In this document: piece by piece, positions 29,877 through 39,994 of the stretch
Numbering within the stretch: position 1 is the first letter of the stretch
Layout: each line of letters starts with the position of its first letter
NCBI GenBank assembly: GCA_977006965.1
Contig: OZ345379.1
Location: 2,046,001-2,110,000 of the forward strand
DNA: 64,000 nt
Direction: 5' to 3'
Origin: Phymatolithon calcareum
Lineage: Eukaryota; Rhodophyta; Florideophyceae; Hapalidiales
Program-made: the position numbers and the translations under genes
The notes under the pieces: generated by a model
What the model was told of the DNA's origin: nothing
The model's database searches: none
What the model saw: only the letters and a program-made list of their open reading frames with translations

Positions 29877-31268
29877 ATGACTCCGTCCTATGCATTCCTG
29901 ACCGCGCCGCCTTTACGCCCGGCAAGTATCGCGGGCGCAGCGAATCGTCTCTGCCGCCCGCGGGGCAGAACTCTCCGACCGCCACTGCGCTGCACCATAG
30001 CAGCACCTCCAAAAGCGGGCGCCGCGAGCGATGAAAATGACGAACCGCTCGGTAAGGACGCGCTCGGTGCACAGGGCGGTAACAAAAACGTATACCGCCG
30101 CGAGACAATCCCCGTCCGCGTCGGAGACATCGTAATCGGCGGCGGTGCGCCAATCGTGGTGCAAAGCATGATCAACAAAGACACCATTGATGTCCACGGA
30201 TCTGCAAAAAGCATCCGAGAATTGCACGAAGCGGGTTGTGAGATCGTCCGCGTCACCTGCGTGAGTCTTGCTCACGCGCATGCCGTCGGCATGATCAAGA
30301 AGATTCTTCGCGACACATACAAGGATGTGCCGCTGGTTGCCGACGTGCATCACAATGGATTGCAAATTGCGCTTGAGGTTGCGAAACATGTCGATAAGGT
30401 GCGCATCAATCCAGGATTGTTTGTAACTGAGAAACCGCAACGTGATCGCGATTACACCACGAAGGATTTTGCAAACGCGCAGCAAAAACTCAAGGAGAAA
30501 CTTCTCCCTCTCATTGTCTCGCTGCGCGATCAGGGGAAGGCTATGCGTATAGGTGTCAATCACGGTTCGCTTGCGGAGCGTATGATGTACACATACGGTG
30601 ACAGTCCTGAGGGAATGGTGGAGAGCGCGCTTGAGGTCATTCGTGTGTGTCGTGAACTTGATTTCCACAATCTTGTCATTTCTATGAAGGCAAGTAATGT
30701 GCGCGTCATGCTTGCGGCGTATAGACTTTTGGCGAAAACGCTCGATGAGCTTGATTTCAAATATCCGATCCATCTTGGCGTGACGGAGGCTGGCGATGGG
30801 GAATACGGCCGCATCAAGAGCACGTTGGGTATTGGTACACTGTTGGAGGAGGGTATTGGCGACACAATCCGTGTGTCGCTTACCGAGGACCCTGTTAAGG
30901 AGATCTCAGTATGCTACGGCATATTGCAAGGCCTCGGTTTGCGCCGAACGATGGTGGAGTATGTCGCGTGCCCCTCGTGCGGACGCACTTTATTCAACTT
31001 GGAAACGGTGTTGCACGAAGTGCGGGAAGCAACTAAGCATATTTCGAGCCTCAGCATTGCGGTTATGGGATGCATTGTGAATGGCCCTGGGGAGATGGCC
31101 GATGCGGACTATGGCTACGTTGGAAAGAATCCTGGATTCATCTCACTGTATCGTGGTCGCGAAGTTATTAGGACTGTGCCGGAGGAACGAGGTGTTGAGG
31201 AGCTCATTGCACTGCTGAAGGAGGACGACGAATGGATAGATCCTCCCGCCCCAAAGCCGGCTGTGTAG
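29877..31268 (+). CDS. ispG: 4-hydroxy-3-methylbut-2-enyl diphosphate synthase, plastid-targeted
   Basis: Converts methylerythritol cyclodiphosphate to HMBPP in the plastid MEP isoprenoid pathway, using a [4Fe-4S] cluster and normally reduced ferredoxin. 463 residues. Residues 1-50 ([20 protein letters not shown] and on, rich in Ala, Arg and Pro) have no counterpart in bacterial enzymes and fit a plastid transit peptide. The TIM-barrel domain starts near 74 ([17 protein letters not shown]). Cluster ligands are Cys365 and Cys368 (CPSCGRTLF) and Cys399 with Glu406 ([20 protein letters not shown]). The domain between barrel and cluster is short, as in cyanobacterial and eubacterial forms. Single exon and no frame defect; ATG 29877 is the first in frame and leaves a full transit peptide. 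Confidence 0.96.
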   Translation: MTPSYAFLTAPPLRPASIAGAANRLCRPRGRTLRPPLRCTIAAPPKAGAASDENDEPLGKDALGAQGGNKNVYRRETIPVRVGDIVIGGGAPIVVQSMINKDTIDVHGSAKSIRELHEAGCEIVRVTCVSLAHAHAVGMIKKILRDTYKDVPLVADVHHNGLQIALEVAKHVDKVRINPGLFVTEKPQRDRDYTTKDFANAQQKLKEKLLPLIVSLRDQGKAMRIGVNHGSLAERMMYTYGDSPEGMVESALEVIRVCRELDFHNLVISMKASNVRVMLAAYRLLAKTLDELDFKYPIHLGVTEAGDGEYGRIKSTLGIGTLLEEGIGDTIRVSLTEDPVKEISVCYGILQGLGLRRTMVEYVACPSCGRTLFNLETVLHEVREATKHISSLSIAVMGCIVNGPGEMADADYGYVGKNPGFISLYRGREVIRTVPEERGVEELIALLKEDDEWIDPPAPKPAV

Positions 31269-32284
31269 AAATGCATCGATGATGCCAGTGTGATGGTGCA
31301 CGAGCGAATAATTCGTCCTTTGTAGCGTATCGGCAGTATTTTGATTTCTTCCTAGATTTTTGTTTCTTTGGTAGTGCTGGATTCCAACCTGGTTATCGCC
31401 ATGCGGATAAATGCACTCAAAGTCCGGACTCATAAGTGGCTTCGTTTAGTGCTAACGCCTGGGAAAGGTGTATCGATGACATCATTGTACTACAAGCACG
31501 TAACCCGATGGGAGTTCTCCGGGACGAAAGTTTTCGTAAACCGGCTACGTGGCCATGTCTGCAATCCCGGACAACAATTTCGATACGCACTGGGCATTCA
31601 GACAAGCTGCAATGTGTATGCCCCTCTTCGCATCTTGAATTCAACGCACTTGTCGAAAAGATACACAGAATATGTAATTAGAGCCCAGACGCAAGTTTGG
31701 ACAATACATTGATCAACGAGAGCGCGATGCTAACAGCACGCTGTGGCGAATAGAGATGTAGGAGTTACTTATTAGTGGCGCCAGACAATAAACGATGCCT
31801 GACGCTGTGGAGTTCCTCCGAATGATTTAGGCAAATGGGAACGAGAGAAGTCTCACTGCGAAATTCGCAAAAGAGGTCCTCCAGCAATTAAGAAATGCCA
31901 ACGGTAGCCGCTCGCAAAAAGGAAGCGCAACCAGACTTGATTTCGCTCACTGCGCGAAACCAAGACACATTGTGCTCCATTCCTCCGATGAGGCCGGCCC
32001 CTGCAGTACTTCGAGGCTGCTTCACGATCTGGTCTTGGTCATGGTCACGTAGGGACTTGATCTTACAATAAATACCCTCCACCGGCGACGACGAAAGAAT
32101 TTACATTATGAGAAAATATTCAAAAAATATTCAAAAAATAGCAACAGGCCCATACTCGTAACTGGGAAATCATTCCAAAAATGTATTCAATTTCGAGATA
32201 TATCTCGAAATTGTTCAATTTTTAAGAGGGGAGCAAGCCTCAAAGTAACACTTGAGAAGTACTTCTTACCAAAGGTTGACTTTT
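31269..32284. other. intergenic region between convergent genes
   Basis: Separates the 3' ends of ispG (plus) and the TPR-CHAT gene (minus). Contains a small palindrome around 32187-32212 (AATTTCGAGATATATCTCGAAATT) and A/T-rich sequence. Open frames at 31368-31712 have no recognisable content. Confidence 0.5.
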
Positions 32285-32338
32285 TGGTTCAGACCTTCAC
32301 GATCTTCCACACAAGACATGGCTACCGGTCCTGCACCA
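32285..32338 (+). other. hairpin with conserved 31-nt loop, copy 1
   Basis: Stem TGGTTCAGACC / GGTCCTGCACCA around a 31-nt loop (32296-32326). The loop is identical at 28 of 31 positions to 55229-55259, whose stem is TGGTGCAGATC / GATCTGCACCA. The ATC/GAT to ACC/GGT change keeps pairing. On the minus strand the hairpin covers the last codons and stop of the TPR-CHAT gene. It could be a 3'-end signal, a structured RNA or an element end. Confidence 0.55.
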
Positions 32339-35300
32339 CTGTAGTTTCTTGCTCTGTATCTTCAGGTGGACCAACCAGGATGAAAGCAGCCCAGTTTCTG
32401 ATGTTTCTGTTGTCTGGCAGCTTACGAACTTTGATGCTTAGTCCATCAAGAACTGCTTTGTGATCGTCTTCGCTCAAATCGCGATACCAGCCCTGTGCTT
32501 CCGCCAAGCATCGCGCCAAAGACATTTGGTTATCGTTTTTCTTGGCCGCACTGTCATCAACTTCGTCCGGGTTTTCACGAATGTTCTTGCAAAATCGATT
32601 GATCACAGCTATCGCGCATACATTGTCCACAGGCCACAGTGAGCACACAACATACTTCGCTCCAGCAACTAAGAATGATGTCCCAATGCTCAAGCATTCA
32701 TCGCTTACTGATTTGGTATTAACTTCAGCGCCTCGGCAAGCAACGGCCACTACAATTTGACATGACAGCGGCAAATTCCATAATTGCACAAGCGAAAAGC
32801 GTTTGGAAGCAGAAAACGATAGCGAAGTGGTGTCCAACATACTTGCGAAGTCGTTACTTGCTGCGATAACTCCGCCGCCACTGGCGAACGTGCCATGTCC
32901 ATAATAGAGAAGCACATTGCAGGTCCGCACATTTTTGGAATTCATTGCAACGCTGGGACATTTTCCAAAAACGCTCGACATAGCCTCACGGAGATTTTCC
33001 CCAAATGGGACGCGGGGATCTTTCACGAGTACCGCTTTCCAATCCTTCATTTCCGTCGCTCGTGTATCTTTCCGAGACAATAGAGCACAGATTCTCAAAC
33101 TGGGCACTACAAAGACGCCATCAGGAACTATGTCCCCGAGCATTCGAGATTCATTTCGATGCCGGATTGGAACAGCTGCAAATGGCACTCTGTGAAGGCT
33201 CCTATGTGGCACAATCACCATAGATTTGGGCGTTGCTGCAATAGTACACTCGCGCATGAGGGACCCGATGAGCTCACCTAGCGTCTCCAAGGTCAAGCGT
33301 TCCACTTCGTCACGCGCTTTTTTCTCATATTCGTCCTCTTGACTATTCGCGTCGCAAAAGAGCAATGCAGAGTCATCAGTTGTCAGCCTGCCTGTGAGAT
33401 CGTGTAGCATCTGAACTTTGCCTTCCCAAATGCAGAACGCAGTCAATACACGCTTCAAAAATGGATCAGCCCGGAAGAACAGGTAAATACACATCGAATT
33501 GCATTTCTTAAGCAGCTCTTTAACGTCACCTAGATTGAGTTCATTGTGCATTAGCGCAGCCTGGAAAGAGTTTGCCTGTGACTCATTAGCTTTCTCCACG
33601 TAGCGTTGCAGTTTCTGCTGAGCAAAAATATATTCGCTTTTCTGCTTTTCGCGCTCTTCCCTTCCATAAAGATCTGGCCTATCCAGTTTATGCTTTAACG
33701 ACCGCATAATATTCCTTGTTTTCTCAAAGCTCTTGAGATCGCTCTCTGTAAGCTTGTCCGTGACATCTGCTCCTTCCAGAATTAGCGATCGGAGAAATGC
33801 TGCTTTGCCCGCATCGCACGCTTTTAGCGCCGTTTCCTTATCCCCACTACGAAGGTAGATCCCAGCTTTAAGATCGAACAGATGCCCGTACTCCTCAGCA
33901 AGTGAGCGCGATTGCAAATAGCCTGCGGCGGATAAATTTTGAGCTTCCCGCAAAACATGAACGGACTCGTTTAAGATAAGCAGTGCATCTTCATCTCTTT
34001 CCAAGCATGTCAGCACTCTGGACTGGAGCTCACATTTTCGCAAAAATCTTAAGGGGTCCATCTGCCGATTGATAACATCATTCGGAATCGCACAAGCCTC
34101 AAGTGCATCTCTCAAGTACTCGCTGCGCTCGCTCTCTTCACAAAAAGATGAGCGGTCGAAATATGCATTAGCCAAATTCAGGCTCAGTATTGCCCATTTG
34201 TGCGGCACTGAATCTTTGGTCCATACCTCAAGACTTTTCTTAAAATGCGCGATTCCGTCATCAATATTACTCTCGCGTGCTCCAGCGATGCGATACTGCT
34301 TGGCGTTACCTAGGTTCATTTGCACTATTGCCCACTCGTCACGCATTGTTTCTTTGCTTATCACGTCAAGGCTAGCAACGAGGTATTCGATAGCACGTTC
34401 AATGTTTTGCTCCCGGTCTTCGGCGATTCGTTTTCTCATTGCACTTGCAAGTCTTACCTGAACCATGGCCCACTCTTCAGGCATTTCGCCTTTCGTGTAC
34501 ACCTCAAGGCTCTGCTCGTAGGATGAAATTGCATCTTCAATATTTTGACGGCGGTCACCAGCGATGCGATCAAACTTTGCATTTCCAAGGTTCACCTGCG
34601 CCTCTGCCCAGCCGTGAGGCATTTCTTCTTTGGTCAAAATCTTAAGGCTCTCATTATGGTATACAATCGCATCTTCTAAGTTCTGTTTCCGGTCTCCTGA
34701 GATGCGATCACGCTTTGCAATTGCAAGCTTCATCTGCACACGAGCCCATTGGTGAGGATTTGCGTCTTTGGCCACATCCTTTGAGCTTGCTTCGAAGTGT
34801 ACAATCGCATCTTCAACGTTCTGCATTCGGTCTCCAGCAATACGCATAAGCATGGCGGTTCCAAGATTCATCTGAACTATTGCTCGGTCCTGAAGCATTT
34901 GGTCTTGAGTCATCACCTCAAGACTCTCATTGTAGGAATCGATTGCATCTTCAATGTTTTGCTTGAGGTCTCCGGCAATGCGATGTTGCATGGCATCCCC
35001 AAGTCTCGCATTCACAGCTGCCCACATCTGAGGCATTAGGTCCTTAAGCCCCACTTCAAGGCTCGCCCTGTAGTGAGCAATCGCATCTTCAGTGTTTTGT
35101 TTCCGGTCCCCGAGGATCATAGCATCGGCAAGCTCCATCTGCACAGTCGCCCAGTCGAGAAGATTTGCGTCTTTGGTCATCCCCGCAACGCTCTGCTTGT
35201 AGTGTGCAATCGCATCTTCAATATTTTTCTTGCGGTCTCCGACGATACGACTGAGATATAATTTTGCGACATTCCGCTGAGTCGAGGCCCACTTCTTAGG

Positions 35301-35993
35301 CGATGTTTCTTTAGTACACACCTCAACGCTCTTCTTAAAGTGAGCTATCGCATCTTCAATGTTTTGCGTGCGATTATCGGCGGTTCGATGTTTCATGAGA
35401 TTCGCAAGGCTTAAATGTACGCTTGCCCACTTCTCAGGCATTGAATCCTTGGTCATCACCTCAAGACTTGACCTGTACTGTGCAATCGCATCTTTCACGT
35501 TTTGCTCCCGGTTCCCGCCAATGCGCCATCGCATTGTATTCGCAAGGCTCATCTGTGCTATCGCCCACTCGTGCGGCATTGAGTCCTTGTTCATAACCTC
35601 AAGGCCCGCCTTGTAATGCGCAATCGCTTCTTCCATGTTTTGCTTGCGCCTTCCGACGCGGCGACGAAACATAGCATTCGCAAGTTCCACCTGGACAGAA
35701 GCCCACTCGTGAGGGTTTGTTTCTTTAGTCCATACTTCAAGGCTTGCTTGGTAGTGTGCAATTGCATCTTCTGTGTTTTGTTTCCCGCCTCTGGTGGTGC
35801 GCTTCAACACTGCATTTGCAAGCTTCACCTGGATAGTCGCCCACTCATGAGGCTTTTCGTCTTTGACTGTCACTTCGAGCTTCCCATTAAGGAGGGCAAT
35901 CGTGTCTTCTATATCTGGCTCTTGTTCTCCTATAACAGGTTCTTGCATGGTAACGACAAAATCAGATCCGGAGTCGGAATAAATGTAAGACAT
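32322..35993 (-). CDS. TPR-CHAT protein (caspase-like peptidase fused to tetratricopeptide repeats)
   Basis: 1223 residues, single exon. Residues about 28-640 are thirteen tandem 46-residue TPR-like units of the form N(I/T)EDAIAHY--SLEV-TK, then P--WA--Q--LANA, then RI-GDRKQ. This repeat type is common in cyanobacterial and other bacterial TPR-CHAT proteins. Residues about 640-850 are helical, with a charged stretch near 760-800. The C-terminal third is a CHAT domain: catalytic His1033 in LLYYGHGTF and Cys1086 in VVAVACRGAEVN, 53 residues apart, plus GTSFLVAGAKYVVCSLWPVD, the usual strand-turn after the Cys. Both catalytic residues are present, so it may be an active Cys protease of the separase/caspase clan. 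No signal peptide. In bacteria such proteins act in defence and cell-death circuits; the role here is unknown. The repeat-rich DNA invites unequal crossing-over. Confidence 0.9.
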   Translation of the reverse strand: MSYIYSDSGSDFVVTMQEPVIGEQEPDIEDTIALLNGKLEVTVKDEKPHEWATIQVKLANAVLKRTTRGGKQNTEDAIAHYQASLEVWTKETNPHEWASVQVELANAMFRRRVGRRKQNMEEAIAHYKAGLEVMNKDSMPHEWAIAQMSLANTMRWRIGGNREQNVKDAIAQYRSSLEVMTKDSMPEKWASVHLSLANLMKHRTADNRTQNIEDAIAHFKKSVEVCTKETSPKKWASTQRNVAKLYLSRIVGDRKKNIEDAIAHYKQSVAGMTKDANLLDWATVQMELADAMILGDRKQNTEDAIAHYRASLEVGLKDLMPQMWAAVNARLGDAMQHRIAGDLKQNIEDAIDSYNESLEVMTQDQMLQDRAIVQMNLGTAMLMRIAGDRMQNVEDAIVHFEASSKDVAKDANPHQWARVQMKLAIAKRDRISGDRKQNLEDAIVYHNESLKILTKEEMPHGWAEAQVNLGNAKFDRIAGDRRQNIEDAISSYEQSLEVYTKGEMPEEWAMVQVRLASAMRKRIAEDREQNIERAIEYLVASLDVISKETMRDEWAIVQMNLGNAKQYRIAGARESNIDDGIAHFKKSLEVWTKDSVPHKWAILSLNLANAYFDRSSFCEESERSEYLRDALEACAIPNDVINRQMDPLRFLRKCELQSRVLTCLERDEDALLILNESVHVLREAQNLSAAGYLQSRSLAEEYGHLFDLKAGIYLRSGDKETALKACDAGKAAFLRSLILEGADVTDKLTESDLKSFEKTRNIMRSLKHKLDRPDLYGREEREKQKSEYIFAQQKLQRYVEKANESQANSFQAALMHNELNLGDVKELLKKCNSMCIYLFFRADPFLKRVLTAFCIWEGKVQMLHDLTGRLTTDDSALLFCDANSQEDEYEKKARDEVERLTLETLGELIGSLMRECTIAATPKSMVIVPHRSLHRVPFAAVPIRHRNESRMLGDIVPDGVFVVPSLRICALLSRKDTRATEMKDWKAVLVKDPRVPFGENLREAMSSVFGKCPSVAMNSKNVRTCNVLLYYGHGTFASGGGVIAASNDFASMLDTTSLSFSASKRFSLVQLWNLPLSCQIVVAVACRGAEVNTKSVSDECLSIGTSFLVAGAKYVVCSLWPVDNVCAIAVINRFCKNIRENPDEVDDSAAKKNDNQMSLARCLAEAQGWYRDLSEDDHKAVLDGLSIKVRKLPDNRNIRNWAAFILVGPPEDTEQETTVVQDR
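33980..35910 (-). repeat. 138-bp coding tandem repeats (TPR array)
   Basis: Thirteen in-frame units of about 138 bp encode the 46-residue TPR-like repeats. One unit (the sixth) is three residues short. Sequence identity between units is moderate, so this is an old protein repeat and not a fresh satellite. Confidence 0.8.
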
Positions 35994-36009
35994 GTACAGT
36001 ACATGTCTT
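35987..36009. promoter_or_regulatory. palindrome containing the TPR-CHAT start codon
   Basis: AAGACATGTAC-A-GTACATGTCTT, a perfect 11-bp inverted repeat; the gene's ATG (35993-35991, minus) lies in it, preceded by GTACAGTAC. It could form a hairpin at the mRNA 5' end or be a factor site. Confidence 0.55.
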
Positions 36010-36017
36010 GCATTGAG

Positions 36018-36074
36018 AACTTTTGTTCACCTTTTTCACGTATGATACATACGTGCAAAAGGTGAACAAAAGTT
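36018..36074. repeat. 57-bp imperfect hairpin upstream of TPR-CHAT gene
   Basis: AACTTTTGTTCACCTTTT and CACGTATG pair with CATACGTG and AAAAGGTGAACAAAAGTT, with one mismatch and a 2-3 base centre. It begins 9 bases beyond the palindrome at the start codon. Confidence 0.75.
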
Positions 36075-37150
36075 TGAGATAAATTAGTCAGTCAAAATCA
36101 GGTTAAAAATGAGCTGCGCAGTCAAAACATCTACCGTCACTCCACATGCCGTCAATTTCTAGTTCCCACTAATCGAACAGTAAAAACAGATGCGTACGTC
36201 TGTTCTTTTAGTCTCGTAGTGGCTATTGCTGACTCCACCAAAAGAGTGGAACTTTCTGGACATGAAGCTCGGAAGCACATATGACTTGAGTTATCGAGCA
36301 TGCGAGCGTGAATGCATAGCATTGCAAATCCGGTAAGCTGAGAAGGCGACCTGGAAGCCGTCGGGGGCTACTACGGGGTCGAGCGCACTCCTCCGCTCTT
36401 GTCGACATTTTACACGAGCTTGTCCTGGCGGGAGTAGCGCTTCTTTACTGTGGCATGTATGAGTATGATTATGCTACCTTGTACAGGTGCTTGCCGAAAT
36501 TTATGCTTCACCGACCGCCGTGCGACTGTGTCCGTGTCCGGGTAAACACAAGCTTCCCTTGTTCTACATCGTCAATCGATCGCAAACGATGGTGTAAGAC
36601 GACAAGGGAAGCTTGTGTTTACTTCGTCTTGTTCTTTGTCCGTGCCGGAGCTCACAACTCTGGGCTCTGGGATCTCGCTTACATAACCTCCGGATCGGGC
36701 TTGAGGTGCTAGAGAATATGCTGGTAATGCTAATGATAAATTCTCGTGCTCCCCTACACGAGAGACACGCAGCTAGAAACCCTCCAAGATGGAAGGTTGT
36801 CAACTTACTCCGTCAAGGGGGCACCGAGCACCTCAATAAAATGAATATTTACGCTGTGCGGCGCATTAAAATTCGACATAAACTGCTGGTCTGTCCCCAT
36901 GCTATCAGCGCGCTCGTTTAACTGCTCAGCATTGCTTCAAATTTTTACAGCGGCTTCAGAGAGTGTTCTAGGCGATGCGAGGCCGCACTTTCTTCATGCA
37001 CGCCATTTGCACCGTCACCAGTGCACAAATGAAGCGTCTGAGTCACATCCGAATACAGTACGCACTTCAATACTTTACTACCATACAAGAGAATCACATC
37101 TACTAGAATCGTTACTACTCAACATTGTGGCTCTTCGAAACCTGGTCTTT
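36075..37150. other. intergenic region
   Basis: No gene recognised. It holds one long hairpin (36542-36622) and a TACAGTA motif near 37085. Confidence 0.5.
36542..36622. repeat. hairpin with 21-bp perfect arms
   Basis: GTAAACACAAGCTTCCCTTGT (36542-36562) is repeated inverted at 36602-36622; the 39-base loop has further short pairing (ATCGT/ACGAT). Confidence 0.8.
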
Positions 37151-38311
37151 CTAGGTGAGTGCCTCCTTCAAGTTATCCGGAAGCTCCAGGCAAATAGACC
37201 AAGCTAAACGCTCGTCATTCGACAGATCATTCACATGAGCAAGGCCGTCTGCGATGAGGCAGTACTGACTCTCTACGGAATCATTCGCTGCGACTTGATC
37301 GTCCCACAAGTCGCTGAATTCCAATCCGCCTAAATTTTCTATCATGTCAACAGTGCTGCTTTCCGGCACGTTCCTTTCTTCATCCGCATTTAGCATACAA
37401 CGACCATCGGCTTGTAGAAGTGTCTCGAATTCTGTTTTCCATTCGGGATGCTCCTGAAATCGAGGGTCATTGGCACTTTGAACAAATGCGCCCATAAAAA
37501 TGTTATGCTTATAATACATTAACCGTATGAAGTTTACCCATTCCAGGCCGCCACGCATCCAAGCGCGCGCTGCCCGCAGCGGGCGATCGAGCGGGCGCCC
37601 GACATGGAATGCTTTCGATACATGCATTTCATTCTCCTTACATTTCACGGCGAAACATAACAGTTTTACGCCGATGACTCCACTGCTGTTCAGGCTAGAG
37701 CTCACCGCTCTGATCAAATTGGCCCGTGCACTCGCGACAGGGTCTTCACGGGCACCGCCAACGCCCACAGCAAAGCCCGCAGTGGTGTCCACTTCCTCAG
37801 CAAGCACCAGCTTTCCCTTGACAACCTCCATGACCACACCAATACAGAAGCGCTTGTTGACATGGGTGGCTAAGGAGGTTTGCGAGATGAGGAAGAAGAA
37901 CTCCTTGTATAAGAGATCTTTCACCAACTTCGCCAACCCTCTGTCCACTATGGTGCGCTCTTCGTCAATCACCGATATTTCGATCGAGACACTGTCTGAG
38001 CCGGTTGCCGATGCATGCACCGTAGAAACATCTATGCCCAAAGTGGCTCCAGTCCTTGCGCTCACTGCGAACTTCTTCTCGTCGTCATTGGCCTCTGTCT
38101 CGTCGATGCCGTCGTCATCGAGCTTGCGGGCCAACTCTCCGCTTGCGTACGGACGCAAGTTCACACCCGTCGATATTAGCATGTCTCCTATTTCGCGCTC
38201 GGAATCGATTTTAACAATGCTCAGAACGTCGATACCTTCACTTCGTGGCGGGTAAATAGCGCACGCATCGATGGATTTACTCAAGGGATCATTCAACTTT
38301 CTTTTGTTCAT
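37151..38311 (-). CDS. protein of unknown function, 386 residues
   Basis: Single exon, intact, balanced composition; same strand as the TPR-CHAT gene and next upstream of it. I recognise no family. By eye, residues 80-115 alternate as beta-hairpins (SARTGATLGIDVSTVHASAT, then SVSIEISVI), 118-137 form a short helix, and 138-195 are again strand-rich with a Gly/Ala/Val run (TTAGFAVGVGGA) before a strand VIGVKLLCFAVKC. The C-terminal 120 residues are helical and acidic. This order is compatible with a gasdermin-type pore-forming domain plus a C-terminal helical part, but that is only a pattern impression and no diagnostic motif supports it. No signal peptide or obvious membrane span. Confidence 0.6.
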   Translation of the reverse strand: MNKRKLNDPLSKSIDACAIYPPRSEGIDVLSIVKIDSEREIGDMLISTGVNLRPYASGELARKLDDDGIDETEANDDEKKFAVSARTGATLGIDVSTVHASATGSDSVSIEISVIDEERTIVDRGLAKLVKDLLYKEFFFLISQTSLATHVNKRFCIGVVMEVVKGKLVLAEEVDTTAGFAVGVGGAREDPVASARANLIRAVSSSLNSSGVIGVKLLCFAVKCKENEMHVSKAFHVGRPLDRPLRAARAWMRGGLEWVNFIRLMYYKHNIFMGAFVQSANDPRFQEHPEWKTEFETLLQADGRCMLNADEERNVPESSTVDMIENLGGLEFSDLWDDQVAANDSVESQYCLIADGLAHVNDLSNDERLAWSICLELPDNLKEALT

Positions 38312-39316
38312 AACGGGAAGATTCGCAGCAACACCGCGTTGAAATGGCCTTGACCAAGAGAATTTTGGGTTTACGAAGCGGTAGAGAGGGTTGTCTCAGC
38401 TATGACGGACAGCAGAGCATGGGTTGCATTTACTGTAGCTATGGGAGGGTCAACATTGGGTCAGGGAATTACCCCAAAAATTGATCTGAAGAGTGATCCT
38501 TTTTTGAAGAGAGCGCACTCAGAATGCCATTATGATAATAGTACACATCTTACATAGTACGCCCAAATTAAATCTGACCCCAATTTTTTTTTCGTGTTTT
38601 TCAACGAAAGCAAACGTCTTAATCCATCTGTTCGTCCTATTATCGTTCCCAGACGACGTTTACTTCGACGTCGGCTTCCTCAAACTATTTTCGCGGTGAT
38701 TCTAGTTCTACCAGAACAATCACGGGAAGGGACTTAAGCTACCTTCCGTATGCTTGCCGTTATTTTGAAACGTGAGCGTTTTTTATAGTCGTCGGTCTCG
38801 AGAACAATGATGCACTCAGAGCATAATATTGCACCGGATAGATGGCCGACCAGTCATGTTCAGCGCCCTTTGCTGCTAGCGCAACTGGTAAGTTGGTCGT
38901 CTACTGCATACTGTACATCGCCGACAATTACAAGCTAATCGCGCGCATCCGCTTCACGAAGGCCACCGCTCTGAATACCTCTTCATATACTATATGAAAT
39001 CGCGCACACGCATGCGAAACCCAAGACAAAAAGAACTTCAAGTCAGTGCACAAACCAAAGCTCACTAGATGCATCAGCAAGTAAACTATCGATCATTAAC
39101 TCTAGTTCTCTCGTTTTGTAAGACGCTCAGAGACGTTATCTTTTTCGTAAGCGAGCGTCGTGACATAGCTGTACTTACAGACGGCACCATCGCCGTACTA
39201 TCTGTAGATGTACCAGCAGCAGTATCACGGCGAGCCGTCCCTTTCTCGAACTAGAGTTCTTCGCGTGCAATCGCATTCGCGTCGGTCTTTCTCAGACTTT
39301 TCAGCTCATCCCATCC
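38312..39316. other. no gene recognised
   Basis: Upstream region of the 386-residue gene; includes TACTGTA at 38431-38437 and a T-tract near 38584. No repeat or coding signal seen. Confidence 0.45.
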
Positions 39317-39976
39317 TCACTTCGTCATCGGCCTTTCTAGCGCAGGATTCCAAAACTCACCAAGCAATGACTGCCACCAGCTGCGTTGTTCATTATTGAG
39401 CGTTCGGGTCTTTACTAGTGTCACGTACGTGCCATTTGCGATGTGATGCAGTCGCTCAGCGCTTAGTGTGGATGAATTGAGCGGAAACTCGACATTGTCT
39501 TCGAGCGCCGGAATACGCTTGTTCGGGTCTTTGAGAAACTGAACGGCAGGTTCGCTCTCGCCGTTCGGCTCGCGTTTTGAAGAAACATGCACGCGCCGCG
39601 TTCGGTCTGCGTTGGTGAGCGCCTCAATGGAGATTTCGTAAGGAAATCGCTTGCGAATGTCCATAAACTGCTTCGTGAACGTGCCAGTCGCGCATCCAAC
39701 CTGTGGGTATTTCTGCGCCAAAGTTGCCAACTGCACTACAGTAGCATCACAAGCAGCAGCGAACTCAGCGGGTGTCATAACAGTCGAGCGCTCACCGAGA
39801 TGATGCCGTAGCTTGCCAAACATGCGATACATATCAAATTTGGTGTGCCCCACAGAAATGAACTGCCACACCACTTTGTTGTGCATGCCCTGAGCCACGC
39901 GAGGCACCCAGCATGCAATCATACACTGGTTCTTGTTTGAGCCTGTCGTCGAATCATTATGGAAGAAACCGAACAT
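39317..39976 (-). pseudogene. DUF7869-like (transposon-derived) C-terminal fragment
   Basis: 219-codon frame beginning MFGFFHNDSTTGSNKNQCMI, followed by WVPRVAQGMHNKVVWQF and SVGHTKFDMYRMFGKLRHHL. The 'NKNQ---W---G-H----W-F---GHTKF--D--FG' pattern is that of DUF7869, a domain of DDE-type transposon proteins in plants, fungi and algae. The frame continues open upstream to 39994, where a small transposon (39997-41067) cuts it off, so the N-terminal part is missing here. Confidence 0.6.
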
Positions 39977-39994
39977 CCAAATCTGTCGATACTG

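Noticed and set aside
29913-30773. Long minus-strand frame opposite ispG
   Set aside because: Antisense shadow of the ispG coding sequence with no motif of its own.
33980-35910. Regular ~138-bp repeats as a CRISPR array or satellite
   Set aside because: The units are in frame, have no constant repeat with unique spacers, and encode a TPR-like protein repeat.
37527-38255. 242-codon plus-strand frame
   Set aside because: Shadow of the 386-residue minus-strand gene; low-complexity Ser/Thr/Pro composition.
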